Source: Betaproteobacteria bacterium (GTDB lineage: Bacteria > Pseudomonadota > Gammaproteobacteria > Burkholderiales > SG8-39). From it: 64,000 bases of DNA. The stretch covers positions 38,717 through 102,716 of the forward strand of contig VBCA01000008.1 in the NCBI GenBank assembly GCA_005881575.1, written 5' to 3'. The notes under the pieces were generated by a model that was given only the letters and a program-made list of their open reading frames with translations, made no database searches and was not told the origin of the DNA. The translations under genes were made by a program, and so were the position numbers. Numbering within the stretch: the stretch's first letter is position 1; each line of letters opens with the position of its first letter. This document shows positions 1 through 9,113 of the stretch, one piece after another.

Positions 1-1248
1 ACGCGAGGTGATGCCGTTCGCGAGCTTGAGCTTGGAGAGCGCGATGGCGTGCTTGGCAGCGAGCCGGTCGAGGCTGTCGCCCCCCTTCATCGTGTACGGC
101 TGCCAGGAGGTGAGCGGCTGGTCGTACGCGTCGATGTTCCTCTGGAACGCGTCCACGCGGTCCGCGGGCAGCACCAGCGTCTGCGTGTGCGGGCCCGAGA
201 TCATGGGGCGATTGAGGGCGGGGTTGAGCGCGATCAACTCGTCCACCGACATCTCCGCGAACGTCGCCGCAAGGCGGATATCGATGGCGCTGGGCGTGGG
301 AACGGTCACGAAGTAGGGCTCGTTCGGGATCGGCTCGAAGCTCGCGCCGAAAGCCTCCGGATTCAAGATGATGTTTTTCAGCGCCTGGAGCTTGGGCACG
401 TAGCCGCGCGTCTCGGGCGGCATCTTGAGGCTGAGATAATCGGTCGGCAGGCCCCTCGCGCGGTTTCGTTCGATCGCACGCGCCACGCCGTTTTCACCGT
501 AGTTGTAGGAGGCGAGGGCCAAGTGCCAGTCACCGTGCAGTTCGTACAGCGCTTGCAGATAGTCGAGCGCGGCATTGGTGGAGGCGATCACGTCGCGGCG
601 CGAGTCCGCCCACCAGTTCTGGCTCAGCTTGAAAGTCTTGCCGGTCGAGGGAATGAATTGCCACAAGCCCGAGGCGTGCGAGCGCGAATACGCCATGGGA
701 TTGAACGCGCTCTCGACCATGGGCAACAGCGCGATCTCGGTAGGCATGCCGCGCTTTTCCACCTCCTCCACGATGTAGTAGAGATAGAGCTTGCTGCGCT
801 CGATCATGCGCTTCAGATATTCGGGCTGGCTCGCATACCACCGTTCGCGAACGCCGACGAGCGGGCTCTCCAAGTCGGCCATCGCGAAACCCTTGCGGAT
901 GCGGTCCCACAGATCGTCCGCGGGGCGGGCCAAGTCGATTGAGTGCGCAGGCTCAGGCTCCTTGGTCTCCTGCGGCGTCACCACCGGCGGCACGGGGACA
1001 ACGGGTGTCGGCCTGGCCGCGGGGAGCAGCGCGACCGGGGCCGGAGCAGGCGCGGCCGCGGACGCAGCGACAGCGGCCGGGGCGGGGGCGGAGACGGCGG
1101 GCGCCGCAGCCGGAGATGTCTCTTCGTTACGGGCCGAGCCGGGATCGGAATTCCAAGGGATCTGCGAGCATGCGGCAGCCGACACGCACATTGCCGCCGC
1201 CGCCAGGAGCTTGCTCAAGTTCTCGGTCAATGGCTCAACCTTTTTCAT
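1..1248 (-). CDS. mltD: Membrane-bound lytic murein transglycosylase D (3' end cut by the window)
   Basis: Lipoprotein that cleaves peptidoglycan glycan strands with formation of 1,6-anhydro-muramic ends. The ATG at 1248 gives a signal peptide ending in a lipobox (SAAAC, Cys at about residue 25), followed by an Ala/Pro/Thr-rich linker. The SLT goose-type lysozyme domain then contains the catalytic Glu179 in MVESAFNP and the typical SGLWQFIPSTG and ASYNYGENGV motifs. A MltD second domain follows, and a LysM-like segment is entered at the window edge. About 416 codons are visible and the C-terminal LysM repeats lie outside. It is downstream of gloB on the same strand, as in E. coli. Confidence 0.93.
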   Translation of the reverse strand, partial: MKKVEPLTENLSKLLAAAAMCVSAAACSQIPWNSDPGSARNEETSPAAAPAVSAPAPAAVAASAAAPAPAPVALLPAARPTPVVPVPPVVTPQETKEPEPAHSIDLARPADDLWDRIRKGFAMADLESPLVGVRERWYASQPEYLKRMIERSKLYLYYIVEEVEKRGMPTEIALLPMVESAFNPMAYSRSHASGLWQFIPSTGKTFKLSQNWWADSRRDVIASTNAALDYLQALYELHGDWHLALASYNYGENGVARAIERNRARGLPTDYLSLKMPPETRGYVPKLQALKNIILNPEAFGASFEPIPNEPYFVTVPTPSAIDIRLAATFAEMSVDELIALNPALNRPMISGPHTQTLVLPADRVDAFQRNIDAYDQPLTSWQPYTMKGGDSLDRLAAKHAIALSKLKLANGITSR

Positions 1249-1371
1249 TTGCAAAAGCCGCGATAGTACCCATGGTTCCCGCGTGGGTCAAGCAAGTTGG
1301 CGATTCAGAAGGACTTTTTCCGCTTGCCATCGTCCGAACAACGCACGAGGGCGCAAACGGTGTCAGCTTAT

Positions 1372-2148
1372 TCAGAATTGGTTCTTCCACTGCCGCAACG
1401 CGGCGAATACTCCGGCCGGATCGCTGACGCGTTTGCCCAGATACTTGTTCGCGGATTCGATGACCGCAGGCCGCATCACGCGCAGAAACGGGTTGGTGGC
1501 TTTCTCGCGGGCTATCGTCGAGGGAAGCGTCGGGAGGTTGTCGCCCCGCAGGCGCGCATCGCGAGTCTCGCGCTCGAGCAGCGCGGAATTTGCCGGCTCG
1601 ACGGCCTTGGCGAAACCGATGTTCGCCAGAGTGTACTCGTGCCCGCAATATACGAGCGTGTCATCGGGCAGCGCGGCGAGCTTCTCGAGCGACGCGTACA
1701 TCTGCTCGGGAGTTCCCTCGAATACGCGCCCGCACCCGCAGGCGAACAGCGTATCGCCACAGAACAGCATGTTTGAACCATAATAAGCAATGTGCGCGCG
1801 CGTGTGCCCGGGTATGTCGAGAACTTGGAACGAAAGCCCCAGTTCCGAAAGCGCGACCTTGTCGCCGCCGCCAACGGGATGGGTGAGCGTGGTGATCGGC
1901 TCGCCGCGCGGCCCGTACACCGGAACCGCGTGAGTTTGCAGAATCTCCGCGATGCCTCCGACATGATCCTGGTGATGATGGGTGGCAAGGATCGCGACCA
2001 GCCGCAGCTTTTCGGCGGCGAGATAGTCCAACACCGGCCGGGACTCCCCCGGGTCGACTACCACCGCACAGCGCGCGTTGCGCAGCGTCCAGACATAGTT
2101 GTCCTTGAACGCGCGCAGGGGGATGACTTGAAATTCGTTTTCGGGCAT
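1372..2148 (-). CDS. gloB: Hydroxyacylglutathione hydrolase (glyoxalase II)
   Basis: Metallo-beta-lactamase-fold thioesterase that hydrolyses S-D-lactoylglutathione to D-lactate and glutathione in the glyoxalase pathway, in the cytosol. The metal motif THHHQDH is at residues 56-62, with further ligand positions at GHTRAH, FCGDTLF and CGHEYT, and the C-terminal glyoxalase II extension ends with the typical RxxKNxF-like tail (RQWKNQF). The length of 258 aa is normal. The ATG at 2148 is back-to-back with the divergent methyltransferase gene, so the two share a very short regulatory interval. mltD lies 123 bp downstream on the same strand. Confidence 0.96.
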   Translation of the reverse strand: MPENEFQVIPLRAFKDNYVWTLRNARCAVVVDPGESRPVLDYLAAEKLRLVAILATHHHQDHVGGIAEILQTHAVPVYGPRGEPITTLTHPVGGGDKVALSELGLSFQVLDIPGHTRAHIAYYGSNMLFCGDTLFACGCGRVFEGTPEQMYASLEKLAALPDDTLVYCGHEYTLANIGFAKAVEPANSALLERETRDARLRGDNLPTLPSTIAREKATNPFLRVMRPAVIESANKYLGKRVSDPAGVFAALRQWKNQF

Positions 2149-2159
2149 CTTTGTCCGGC

Positions 2160-2888
2160 ATGTTAGCCGATTGGTTCGAGACTCCCAAGGGTGACTACGT
2201 GCTCGCCTGGGAACGCGGGCAATTCGACGCGGCGGTCGAGGACGTGTTCGGCTACAACGCGGTGCAGGTCGGCCTTCCGGGCCTCGACTTCCTGCGCGAG
2301 TCGCGCATCCCGCTCAAAGTCCGCGCCGGGCTCGAGCCTGGCTGCGGTCTGCGCTCCGAGCCGGTGCAGTTGCCCCTCGCGGCGCAAAGCATCGACCTGC
2401 TGGCCTTGCCGCACGTGCTGGAATTCAGCGCTCAACCCCACGCGATCCTGCGCGAGGCCGAGCGTGTGTTGATGCCCGAGGGCAGCATCGTCATTTCCGG
2501 ATTCAATCCCCTGTCGCTGTGGGGTGCGGCGCGCGCGCTCCGACGGGAACGGCGACAGGTTCCCTGGTGCGGCAGGTTCATCGGTCTGCTGCGGCTCAAG
2601 GATTGGCTCGCGCTGCTTGGATTCGAGCTGACCGGCGGTCGCTTCGGCTGCTACGCCCCGCCGTTCTCCCAGCGCCGCTGGCTCGAGCGCTTTGGGTTCA
2701 TGGAGAAGGCGGGCGACCGCTGGTGGCCGATTTGCGGCGGGGTCTACGTCGTTCGCGCGATCAAGCGCAACGTGGGCATGCGCCTGGTCCTCCCGGAATG
2801 GCGCGACAAACGCGCTCCCAAGAAGGCCCTGGCTCCGGTGACGCAGAGGCAAAACGGACTGCATGTCGAAAAGCGCGAGCGGCGTTAA
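2160..2888 (+). CDS. SAM-dependent methyltransferase, YafS-like
   Basis: Class I methyltransferase-like protein of about 242 aa. It occupies the position of yafS in the E. coli order gloB-yafS-rnhA. A truncated Methyltransf_11 core is visible ([19 protein letters not shown], then the post-motif segment [20 protein letters not shown]), but the canonical glycine-rich motif I is weak (GLEPGCG). A TTG at 2151 is an alternative start; the ATG at 2160 is preferred because 2151 almost touches the divergent gloB start. The 3' end overlaps rnhA by 26 bp, which suggests translational coupling. The substrate is unknown. Confidence 0.8.
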   Translation: MLADWFETPKGDYVLAWERGQFDAAVEDVFGYNAVQVGLPGLDFLRESRIPLKVRAGLEPGCGLRSEPVQLPLAAQSIDLLALPHVLEFSAQPHAILREAERVLMPEGSIVISGFNPLSLWGAARALRRERRQVPWCGRFIGLLRLKDWLALLGFELTGGRFGCYAPPFSQRRWLERFGFMEKAGDRWWPICGGVYVVRAIKRNVGMRLVLPEWRDKRAPKKALAPVTQRQNGLHVEKRERR

Positions 2889-3327
2889 CGTCGGGCCGGT
2901 ACGCATCTACACCGATGGCGCCTGCAAGGGGAATCCCGGGCCGGGAGGCTGGGGCGCCGTTCTGCAAATGGACGGCGAAGAAAAGGAGCTGTTCGGCGGT
3001 GAGCCGCAAACGACCAACAATCGCATGGAGCTCACCGCGGTCATTCGCGCGCTGGAGTTGCTGGAGCGCCCTTGCCAGATCGAGGTCTACACTGATTCGC
3101 AATACGTGCAGAAAGGCATCAGCGAGTGGCTGCTCGACTGGAAGCGCCGCGGCTGGCGGACCGCCGACAAAAAGCCGGTGAAGAACGTCGACCTGTGGCG
3201 CGAGCTCGATCGCCTCGCCGGCCTGCACCGCATCGCGTGGCATTGGGTGAAGGGACACTCCGGACACCCGGAGAACGAGCGCGCCGACGCGCTCGCGAAT
3301 CGCGGGGTGGAAGAACTATCGCACTGA
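2863..3327 (+). CDS. rnhA: Ribonuclease HI
   Basis: Cytosolic endonuclease that degrades the RNA strand of RNA-DNA hybrids (R-loops, primer removal). At 154 aa it has the standard length. The acidic catalytic tetrad is visible as D18 ([11 protein letters not shown]), E56 (NNRMELTA), D78 (YTDSQYV) and D142 (NERADALA), with the HWVKGHSGH loop. It begins inside the preceding methyltransferase gene. The 3' end overlaps the convergent efflux outer-membrane gene by 12 bp. In many proteobacteria dnaQ is the immediate neighbour; here dnaQ is 6.5 kb away beyond the RND cluster. Confidence 0.97.
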   Translation: MSKSASGVNVGPVRIYTDGACKGNPGPGGWGAVLQMDGEEKELFGGEPQTTNNRMELTAVIRALELLERPCQIEVYTDSQYVQKGISEWLLDWKRRGWRTADKKPVKNVDLWRELDRLAGLHRIAWHWVKGHSGHPENERADALANRGVEELSH

Positions 3328-4737
3328 GTCCTCCTTCAGACTCGGCCGCTCCGCCGACCATCCTCCCCCGAGCGCTTTCATCAAATCCACGGTCGCCGAG
3401 AGCAAGGACTGCCGGTTGCGCAGCGCGGCGAGCTCGCTCGTGTTGGCCGTGCGTTGCGCGTCCAGCACTTCCAGAAATGGAGAATAGCCGGCTTCATAGC
3501 GCATCCGCGACAGGCGCAGTCCCCTGCGCGCCGCGGCTACGCTCCCCCGAAAGTCCTCTTCCGACGAGGCGGTCAAGCGCACCGTGACGAGCGCATCGGC
3601 GACCTCGCTAAATCCGGTTTCGACGGCCTTTTGATAGCTTGCCACGGCCTGGTGCTGGCGTGCGATCGCTGCGTCGGTGAGCGCCCGATAGCGTCCGGCA
3701 TCGAACAGGGGCAGGTTCAGGCCGAAACCGACCGACCAGATCCCCGAGTTCCTGTTGTCGAGTAGGGTCGAGAGGTTCGCGCTTTCTCCCCCGGCGAATC
3801 CGGTCAGGGAGATCGTCGGAAACATCGCCGCCTTGGCGACGCCGATCTGCGCATTGGCGGACACGAGCTGCTGTTCGGCCCGCTGGATGTCCGGGCGGCG
3901 CTCGAGCAGCGCGGAGGGCAGGCCCGACGGAGGAAGAGGAGGCATCGGCAGCGTTCGCAGGTCGCCGACCGCTACCACGAGGTCGAGCCGGCCGGTGAGG
4001 GCGGCGAGCTGGTGCTCGATGAGGGCGCGCTGCCTCTGGAGGTCCTTCAACTGGGTAGCGATGTCCGCCTGCGCGCCTTCGGCCTGCGCGACTTCCAGCT
4101 CGGAGGCGACGCCGCCTTTCGCGCGTGCCCGCACGTAGGCGAGCGCCTCGTCGCGGGTGACCATGGTTTCGCGCGTGACGATGATCTGCGCGTCGATTGA
4201 GCGCAGCGCGAAGTACGCTTGCGCCGTGAGCCCTTGAAGCGTGAGGGCGACCACATCCCTCGCATAGCGTGTGGCGAGCATCTGCGCGCGCACCGATTCG
4301 ACGCCGCGGCGCAGGCGTCCCCAGAAATCCAGCTCGAACGAGGTCGAGAGCGCGAGGCGCACGTCGTTGCGCACCGCCGGAATCCCGGGAGGAGAAGGCA
4401 AGACCGTCGTGGTGCTGGAGCGGGTGCGGTTCGCGTTGCCTCCCAGATCGATCTCGGGGAGGAAGGCTGCGTTGGCCACGCGCAGATTGGCGTCGGCCTC
4501 CTCGATGCGGGCGACCGCAAGACGGATATCGGCGTTCCGTTCGAGCACCGCAGCGACGAGCTCGTCGAGTATCGGGTCGTCGTAGAGCGTCCACCAGTCG
4601 GAGCGCAGCGCGGTCGCTCCGACGTCCTGCTCGGGGTAGGCCGCTGGGAGCTCCATCGCGGGCCGCTCGTAGTCCGGCCCGACCGCGCAGCCTGCAAGCA
4701 GGAGGGCGCAGGCGAGCGGAAACTTGCGCGCGCTCAT
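3316..4737 (-). CDS. RND efflux outer-membrane lipoprotein (OprM/CmeC/NodT family)
   Basis: Third component of a tripartite drug-efflux pump: a trimeric beta-barrel and periplasmic alpha-helical channel docking onto the adaptor. The N-terminus has a lipobox (LLAGC, then AVGPDYERP, the classic NodT-family start), followed by two outer-membrane efflux protein (OEP) repeats with [27 protein letters not shown] between them. The length of 473 aa is typical. Its ATG overlaps the stop of the AcrB-like gene by 4 bp, so the three efflux genes form one operon (adaptor, pump, channel). The pump is probably specific for hydrophobic drugs or solvents, but the substrate cannot be read from sequence. Confidence 0.95.
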   Translation of the reverse strand: MSARKFPLACALLLAGCAVGPDYERPAMELPAAYPEQDVGATALRSDWWTLYDDPILDELVAAVLERNADIRLAVARIEEADANLRVANAAFLPEIDLGGNANRTRSSTTTVLPSPPGIPAVRNDVRLALSTSFELDFWGRLRRGVESVRAQMLATRYARDVVALTLQGLTAQAYFALRSIDAQIIVTRETMVTRDEALAYVRARAKGGVASELEVAQAEGAQADIATQLKDLQRQRALIEHQLAALTGRLDLVVAVGDLRTLPMPPLPPSGLPSALLERRPDIQRAEQQLVSANAQIGVAKAAMFPTISLTGFAGGESANLSTLLDNRNSGIWSVGFGLNLPLFDAGRYRALTDAAIARQHQAVASYQKAVETGFSEVADALVTVRLTASSEEDFRGSVAAARRGLRLSRMRYEAGYSPFLEVLDAQRTANTSELAALRNRQSLLSATVDLMKALGGGWSAERPSLKEDSVR

Positions 4738-7700
4738 GCGCCGCTTTCTCCGGCTTGCGCCGCTCCCTTCGCCTGCCGCGCCTTGCGGCCCGTGAGGAGG
4801 ATGAAAAACAGGGGGACGAACAGCGTCGCGACGAAAGTCGCGGCGAGCATGCCGCCCTCCACCCCGGTGCCCATGGAACGGCGCGCGGCGGCACCCGCGC
4901 CCGAGGCGATGGCAAGGGGCAGCACGCCCAGCACGAACGCAAGCGAAGTCATCACGATCGGCCGGAAGCGCTGGCGCGCCGCGGTGACCGCGGCGTCGAA
5001 CGCGGACATCCCCTTCCCGGCGTTCTGCGCGGCGAACTCGACGATGAGAATCGCGTTTTTCGCGGCGAGCCCGATCAGCGTCACCAGGCCTATCTGGAAG
5101 TAGATGTCGTTATTCATGCCGCGCACGAGCACCGCGACGAGGGCGCCGAGTATGGCGAAGGGCACCGAGAGCAGCACCGCCACGGGGAGCGACCAGCGCT
5201 CGTAGTTGGCCGACAGGATCAGGAACACCATGATCAAGGCAAAACAGAACGCGATGATCGCGGCCTTGCCGGCGCGTTTTTCCTGGAACGCTTGGCCTAC
5301 CCACTCGAGGAAATAGCCGCCGGGCAGAGCCTCGCGCGCGACCTGCTCGACGGCCGCGATGCCCTGTCCTGAGCTGACTCCGGGGACGGTGGCCGCCAGC
5401 ACTTTCGCCGCGACGAAACCGTTGAAGCGGTCGATCTGGTCGGGTCCGACGACCGGTTGGATCTGCAGCATGCTCTTCAGCGGCAGCATCTCCCCGGTAG
5501 TGCCGGAACGCACGTACACGTTGCCGAGGTCCTCCGGGCGCACGCGGAACTGCGGCTCTGCCTGCATCTGGACGCGGTAGGTTCGCCCGAACTTGTTGAA
5601 GTCGTTGACGTAGAGCGCGCCCATCGTACTCTGCAGCGCGTCGAAGATGTCCGAGATCGGCACGCCGAGCGAGAGCGCCTTCTCGCGATCCACTTCGACG
5701 AAGAGCTGCGGAACGCTGGCGCGGAAAAAACTGTTGGTGGCCGTGAGATCGGGCCGTTTCCTGAGATCGCCGAGAAACTGCTGCACGGTTTCAGCGAGCT
5801 TTTTCGCGTCGGCATTGGCGCGGCTCTGCAGGAACATCTCCATGCCTCCCGCGGTGCCCAGGCCCCGGATCGGCACCGGGCTGAAGGCGAAGACCAGGCC
5901 CTCGCTCACCGCCGTACCCTTGGCCCCTACGAACTTGACGATGTCCTCGGCGCTGGCCCTGCGCTCGTCCCAGGGTTTCAAAGTAATGAAGAGCGTCGCC
6001 GAGCTGGTTTTGTTGCCGCCGCCGATCAGGTCGAAGCCGTTGATCATGAAGACGTGCTCGACCGCCGGGTGCTCCGTGAGAATCTTCTGCATCGCCGCAC
6101 CGACCTTGCCGGTGCGCGAGAGCGTCGCCCCGTCGGGAAGGACCACGGCCCCGAACAGGTAACCCTGGTCCTCCGGCGGCACGAGGCTGCCTGGCACGAG
6201 CCTCAACAGCCCTGCGGTGCACGCGATGACGAGCGCGAAGATCCCGAACGCGATTAGGGCGTGGTTCGCGACCCAGCGCACGCCGTTCGTATACAGGGAG
6301 ACGATCCAGGCGAAACCCTGGTTGAATGGCCTGAAAATCCGCGATTCCTCGTGAGAGGGTTTGAGCAGCAGCGCGCACAGGGCGGGCGTGAGCGTCAGCG
6401 CCACCACTCCGGAGATGACAACCGCGGTGGTGACGGTGACGGCGAACTGCTGATAGAGCCGGCCAGCGAGGCCGCCGAGAAACGCCACCGGGACGAACAC
6501 CGAGCACAGCACCAGCTCGATGGCGATGATGGCGCCGGTCACTTCACGCATGGACTCTATCGCGGCCTCCTTGGGCGAGAGGCCCTTGTCGGCCATGAGC
6601 CGCTCGACGTTCTCCAGTACGACGATGGCGTCGTCGACGACGATGCCCGTAGCGAGCACGATCGCGAACAGCGTCAGCGTGTTGATCGAGAAGCCGAATG
6701 CGTACAGGCCGGCGAACGACCCGATGAGCGAGATCGGCACTGCGATGAAGGGAATGAGCGTGGCGCGCCAGCTCTGCAGGAAGACGAACACCACCGCGAG
6801 CACCAGGAGCGCAGCGATGAACAGCGTGTGGATCACTTCCTTGATCGAGGCCTGCACGAAGCGGGTGGTGTCGAAGGGGATCAGGTAGCTGACGCCCGCC
6901 GGGAAGCCCTTGGCGATCTCCTCCATGGTCTTGCGCACCGAGTTGGCGACGTTGAGCGCGTTCGCGCCCGACTGCAGGAAGACGGCGGTGCCGATGGTCG
7001 GCCTGCCGTCCACGGTGGTGTAGGCGTCGTAGCTGACCGCGCCCAGCTCGATGCGCGCGATGTCCTTCACGCGCAGCACGCCGCCCGGACCGCTCGAGCG
7101 CAGCACGATGTTGCCGAACTCCTCCGGCTGGATCAGGCGTCCCTGGGCGGTGACGGTGTAGATCAGGGCCTGGCTGTCCGGAGCGGGGTCCTGGCCGATC
7201 TTGCCCGCCGCGTACTGATTGCTCTGCGCGCGGATGGCGCCGGCGACGTCGGTCGCGGTGATGCCGAGCTGCGCCATCTTGTCCGGCCGCAGCCAGATCC
7301 GCATCGAGTAGTCGCGCGCGCCGAAGATGGTCGCGTCGGCCACGCCCGGGACGCGCTTCAGCACGTCGAGCGCGTTGATCGTCATGAAGTTCGAGAGGTA
7401 AAGCGTGTCGAAGCGCGGATCGGTCGATGTCACCGCGACGAAGAGCAGGATGTCGAGCGAGCGCTTCTGCACCACCACGCCGGTGCGCTTGACGTCGTCG
7501 GGCAGCCGCGGCAGCGCGATCTGCACGCGGTTGTTGACCTGGATGGTGGCGTTGTTGACGTCGGTCCCTACCTCGAAGGTGCAGGTGATGGTCAGCGTGC
7601 CGTTCGAGGAGGACGTGGACTGGAAGTAGAGCAGGCCCTCGACCCCGGAGAGCTGCTCCTCGATCGGCGCGGCGACGGTGCGCGAAAGCGTCTCGGCGCT

Positions 7701-7856
7701 CGCGCCGGGAAGCGTGGCGGTGATCGTTACCGTGGGCGGCGCGATCTCCGGGTATTGCGCGATGGGTAACACTTGCCAGGCGACGAGGCCCGCGAGCGTG
7801 ATGATGATCGCGATGACCGACGCAAAGATCGGGCGCTCGATGAAGAACCGCGACAT
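4734..7856 (-). CDS. RND multidrug efflux permease, HAE1 (AcrB/MexB) family
   Basis: Inner-membrane proton/drug antiporter of 1040 aa. It starts MSRFFIERPIFASVIAI, the canonical HAE1 N-terminus. Twelve transmembrane helices and two large periplasmic loops are recognisable, and the proton-relay Asp pair is present in GIVVDDAIVVLENVERLM. The C-terminal GRKARQAK tail follows the last helix. The start is the ATG at 7856, although the same frame stays open far upstream (to about 9719); that extension is antisense to regulator sequence and has no homology. It sits 5 bp after the adaptor gene and overlaps the channel gene by 4 bp. Confidence 0.96.
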   Translation of the reverse strand: MSRFFIERPIFASVIAIIITLAGLVAWQVLPIAQYPEIAPPTVTITATLPGASAETLSRTVAAPIEEQLSGVEGLLYFQSTSSSNGTLTITCTFEVGTDVNNATIQVNNRVQIALPRLPDDVKRTGVVVQKRSLDILLFVAVTSTDPRFDTLYLSNFMTINALDVLKRVPGVADATIFGARDYSMRIWLRPDKMAQLGITATDVAGAIRAQSNQYAAGKIGQDPAPDSQALIYTVTAQGRLIQPEEFGNIVLRSSGPGGVLRVKDIARIELGAVSYDAYTTVDGRPTIGTAVFLQSGANALNVANSVRKTMEEIAKGFPAGVSYLIPFDTTRFVQASIKEVIHTLFIAALLVLAVVFVFLQSWRATLIPFIAVPISLIGSFAGLYAFGFSINTLTLFAIVLATGIVVDDAIVVLENVERLMADKGLSPKEAAIESMREVTGAIIAIELVLCSVFVPVAFLGGLAGRLYQQFAVTVTTAVVISGVVALTLTPALCALLLKPSHEESRIFRPFNQGFAWIVSLYTNGVRWVANHALIAFGIFALVIACTAGLLRLVPGSLVPPEDQGYLFGAVVLPDGATLSRTGKVGAAMQKILTEHPAVEHVFMINGFDLIGGGNKTSSATLFITLKPWDERRASAEDIVKFVGAKGTAVSEGLVFAFSPVPIRGLGTAGGMEMFLQSRANADAKKLAETVQQFLGDLRKRPDLTATNSFFRASVPQLFVEVDREKALSLGVPISDIFDALQSTMGALYVNDFNKFGRTYRVQMQAEPQFRVRPEDLGNVYVRSGTTGEMLPLKSMLQIQPVVGPDQIDRFNGFVAAKVLAATVPGVSSGQGIAAVEQVAREALPGGYFLEWVGQAFQEKRAGKAAIIAFCFALIMVFLILSANYERWSLPVAVLLSVPFAILGALVAVLVRGMNNDIYFQIGLVTLIGLAAKNAILIVEFAAQNAGKGMSAFDAAVTAARQRFRPIVMTSLAFVLGVLPLAIASGAGAAARRSMGTGVEGGMLAATFVATLFVPLFFILLTGRKARQAKGAAQAGESGA

Positions 7857-7861
7857 GGCGC

Positions 7862-9025
7862 TTACTTTGCGGCCGGCGCAGCGGCCTTTGCTTCGGCGGG
7901 AGATTGCGGACTCACCGCGCTCCCCGGCCGGACCTTGAGCAGGTTGTCGAGAATCACCCGGTCGCCGGGATTGAGGCCCCCGAGGATCATCCAATCGTTG
8001 CCGACCCAGTCGCCCACCTGGACCGGGCGGGACTCGGCCTTGTTTTCCTTGTCGAGGGTGAACACCAGAAACGTTTTCTCGGTCTGGATGACTGCGGTCT
8101 GGGGCACGAGGAACACGTTGCCGCGCTCGCCCGCCGCCAACTGGACGCGCACGAACTGGCCGGGAAGCAGCTGCACGCGCGGATTGGCGAAAGTCGCGCG
8201 CAGCTCCTGCGTGGCGAGCCTGGGATCGATCTGGGTGGCGGCGAAATTGAGCCGACCGGCCAACGGATAGCGCGAGCCGTCGGGGAGGGAGAGACGCACC
8301 TCCGCGGACTTGATGCGATCGAGCCTCCTGTCGGGAAGCTTCGCGAGATCCGACTCGGAAAGGCTGAACCGGATCCAGACGGGATCCACCTGATTCATCG
8401 TCGTGAGCAGGCTGCTGTCCTGTCCCGCCGTCACCAGGCTGCCCTCGGAGCGGGCGATGCGTCCGGCGACGCCCGACACCGGCGCGGTCACTCGCGTATA
8501 GGACAGGTTGAGCTCGGCCTGGCGCAGATTCGCCTGGGCGGCCTGGAGCGTCGCGTCCGAGAGCTTTTGCGCCGACATCGCGTCGTCGAATTCTTTCTGA
8601 CTGATAGCCTTTTCGTCGGCGAGTGTCTTGAGCCGCGCGGCTTCGCGCCGCGTCTGCTCCTGGCGCGCGCGCTCCTGCGCCATCTGCGCATTGGCTTGGG
8701 AGAGGGCTATCTCGTAAGGGACGGGATCGATTTGGAAGAGGGGAGCGCCTTCGCGCACGAAATCCCCCTCGTTGTAGAGGCGCTTGAGAAGGATTCCCGA
8801 AACGCGTGCGCGCACCTCGACTTCCTTGGACCCTTGCACCTGGCCCACCGCCTCGAGAACGATGGGCACGCGCTGCGGCGCGACCAGGAGGACCCTGGCC
8901 GGAATGCCTGTCGCGACCGGGTTGGATGCGGGAGTGTTGGCCCCGCCCTGCTCGCATCCCGCGAGCAAGGCCCCAGCCAGCAATCCGGTAAGGTAGAAGG
9001 CCGGCCGAGCGTAAATGAACGCCAT
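7862..9025 (-). CDS. RND efflux periplasmic adaptor (AcrA/MexA membrane-fusion protein)
   Basis: Lipid-anchored periplasmic adaptor linking the pump to the outer-membrane channel. The lipobox LLAGC lies shortly after the ATG at 9025. The lipoyl half-motifs (EVEVRARVSGILLKR and later YTRVTAPVSGVAGR) flank a coiled-coil hairpin, followed by beta-barrel and membrane-proximal domains and an Ala-rich tail. A longer frame opens at 9082, but that would place the start in the operator, so 9025 is preferred. This gives about 387 aa, normal for the family. It is the first gene of the efflux operon and is divergent from the TetR regulator. Confidence 0.95.
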   Translation of the reverse strand: MAFIYARPAFYLTGLLAGALLAGCEQGGANTPASNPVATGIPARVLLVAPQRVPIVLEAVGQVQGSKEVEVRARVSGILLKRLYNEGDFVREGAPLFQIDPVPYEIALSQANAQMAQERARQEQTRREAARLKTLADEKAISQKEFDDAMSAQKLSDATLQAAQANLRQAELNLSYTRVTAPVSGVAGRIARSEGSLVTAGQDSSLLTTMNQVDPVWIRFSLSESDLAKLPDRRLDRIKSAEVRLSLPDGSRYPLAGRLNFAATQIDPRLATQELRATFANPRVQLLPGQFVRVQLAAGERGNVFLVPQTAVIQTEKTFLVFTLDKENKAESRPVQVGDWVGNDWMILGGLNPGDRVILDNLLKVRPGSAVSPQSPAEAKAAAPAAK

Positions 9026-9067
9026 TGGAGATCGTCTCTGGTCGATGAATTTGATTTGAGCGGGGCC

Positions 9068-9095
9068 AGTATATACAATCACGAATGTATGTCAA
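9068..9095 (-). promoter_or_regulatory. Sigma70 promoter of the RND efflux operon
   Basis: Read on the minus strand, TTGACA (9095-9090) is followed after 16 bp by TATACT (9073-9068), a near-consensus promoter directed at the adaptor gene 43 bp downstream. The inverted repeat assigned to the TetR regulator covers the whole spacer and both boxes, so repressor binding would exclude RNA polymerase. Confidence 0.75.
9070..9093. promoter_or_regulatory. AcrR-like 24-bp operator (inverted repeat)
   Basis: Imperfect palindrome with TACA...TGTA core half-sites in the interval between the efflux operon and its divergent TetR gene. Compared from memory with the E. coli AcrR operator (TACATACATT...AATGTATGTA), 19 of 24 positions agree. 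It lies exactly over the efflux promoter and 21 bp before the regulator start, which fits dual repression of pump and regulator. The comparison was made by eye, without a motif search. Confidence 0.7.
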
Positions 9096-9113
9096 CGATG
9101 CTGCGTCTCCGAC

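Noticed and set aside
6261..7769. 502-codon plus-strand open frame antisense to the efflux pump
   Set aside because: The translation is Arg/Glu/His-rich low-complexity typical of antisense frames, while the minus strand encodes conserved RND transporter motifs.
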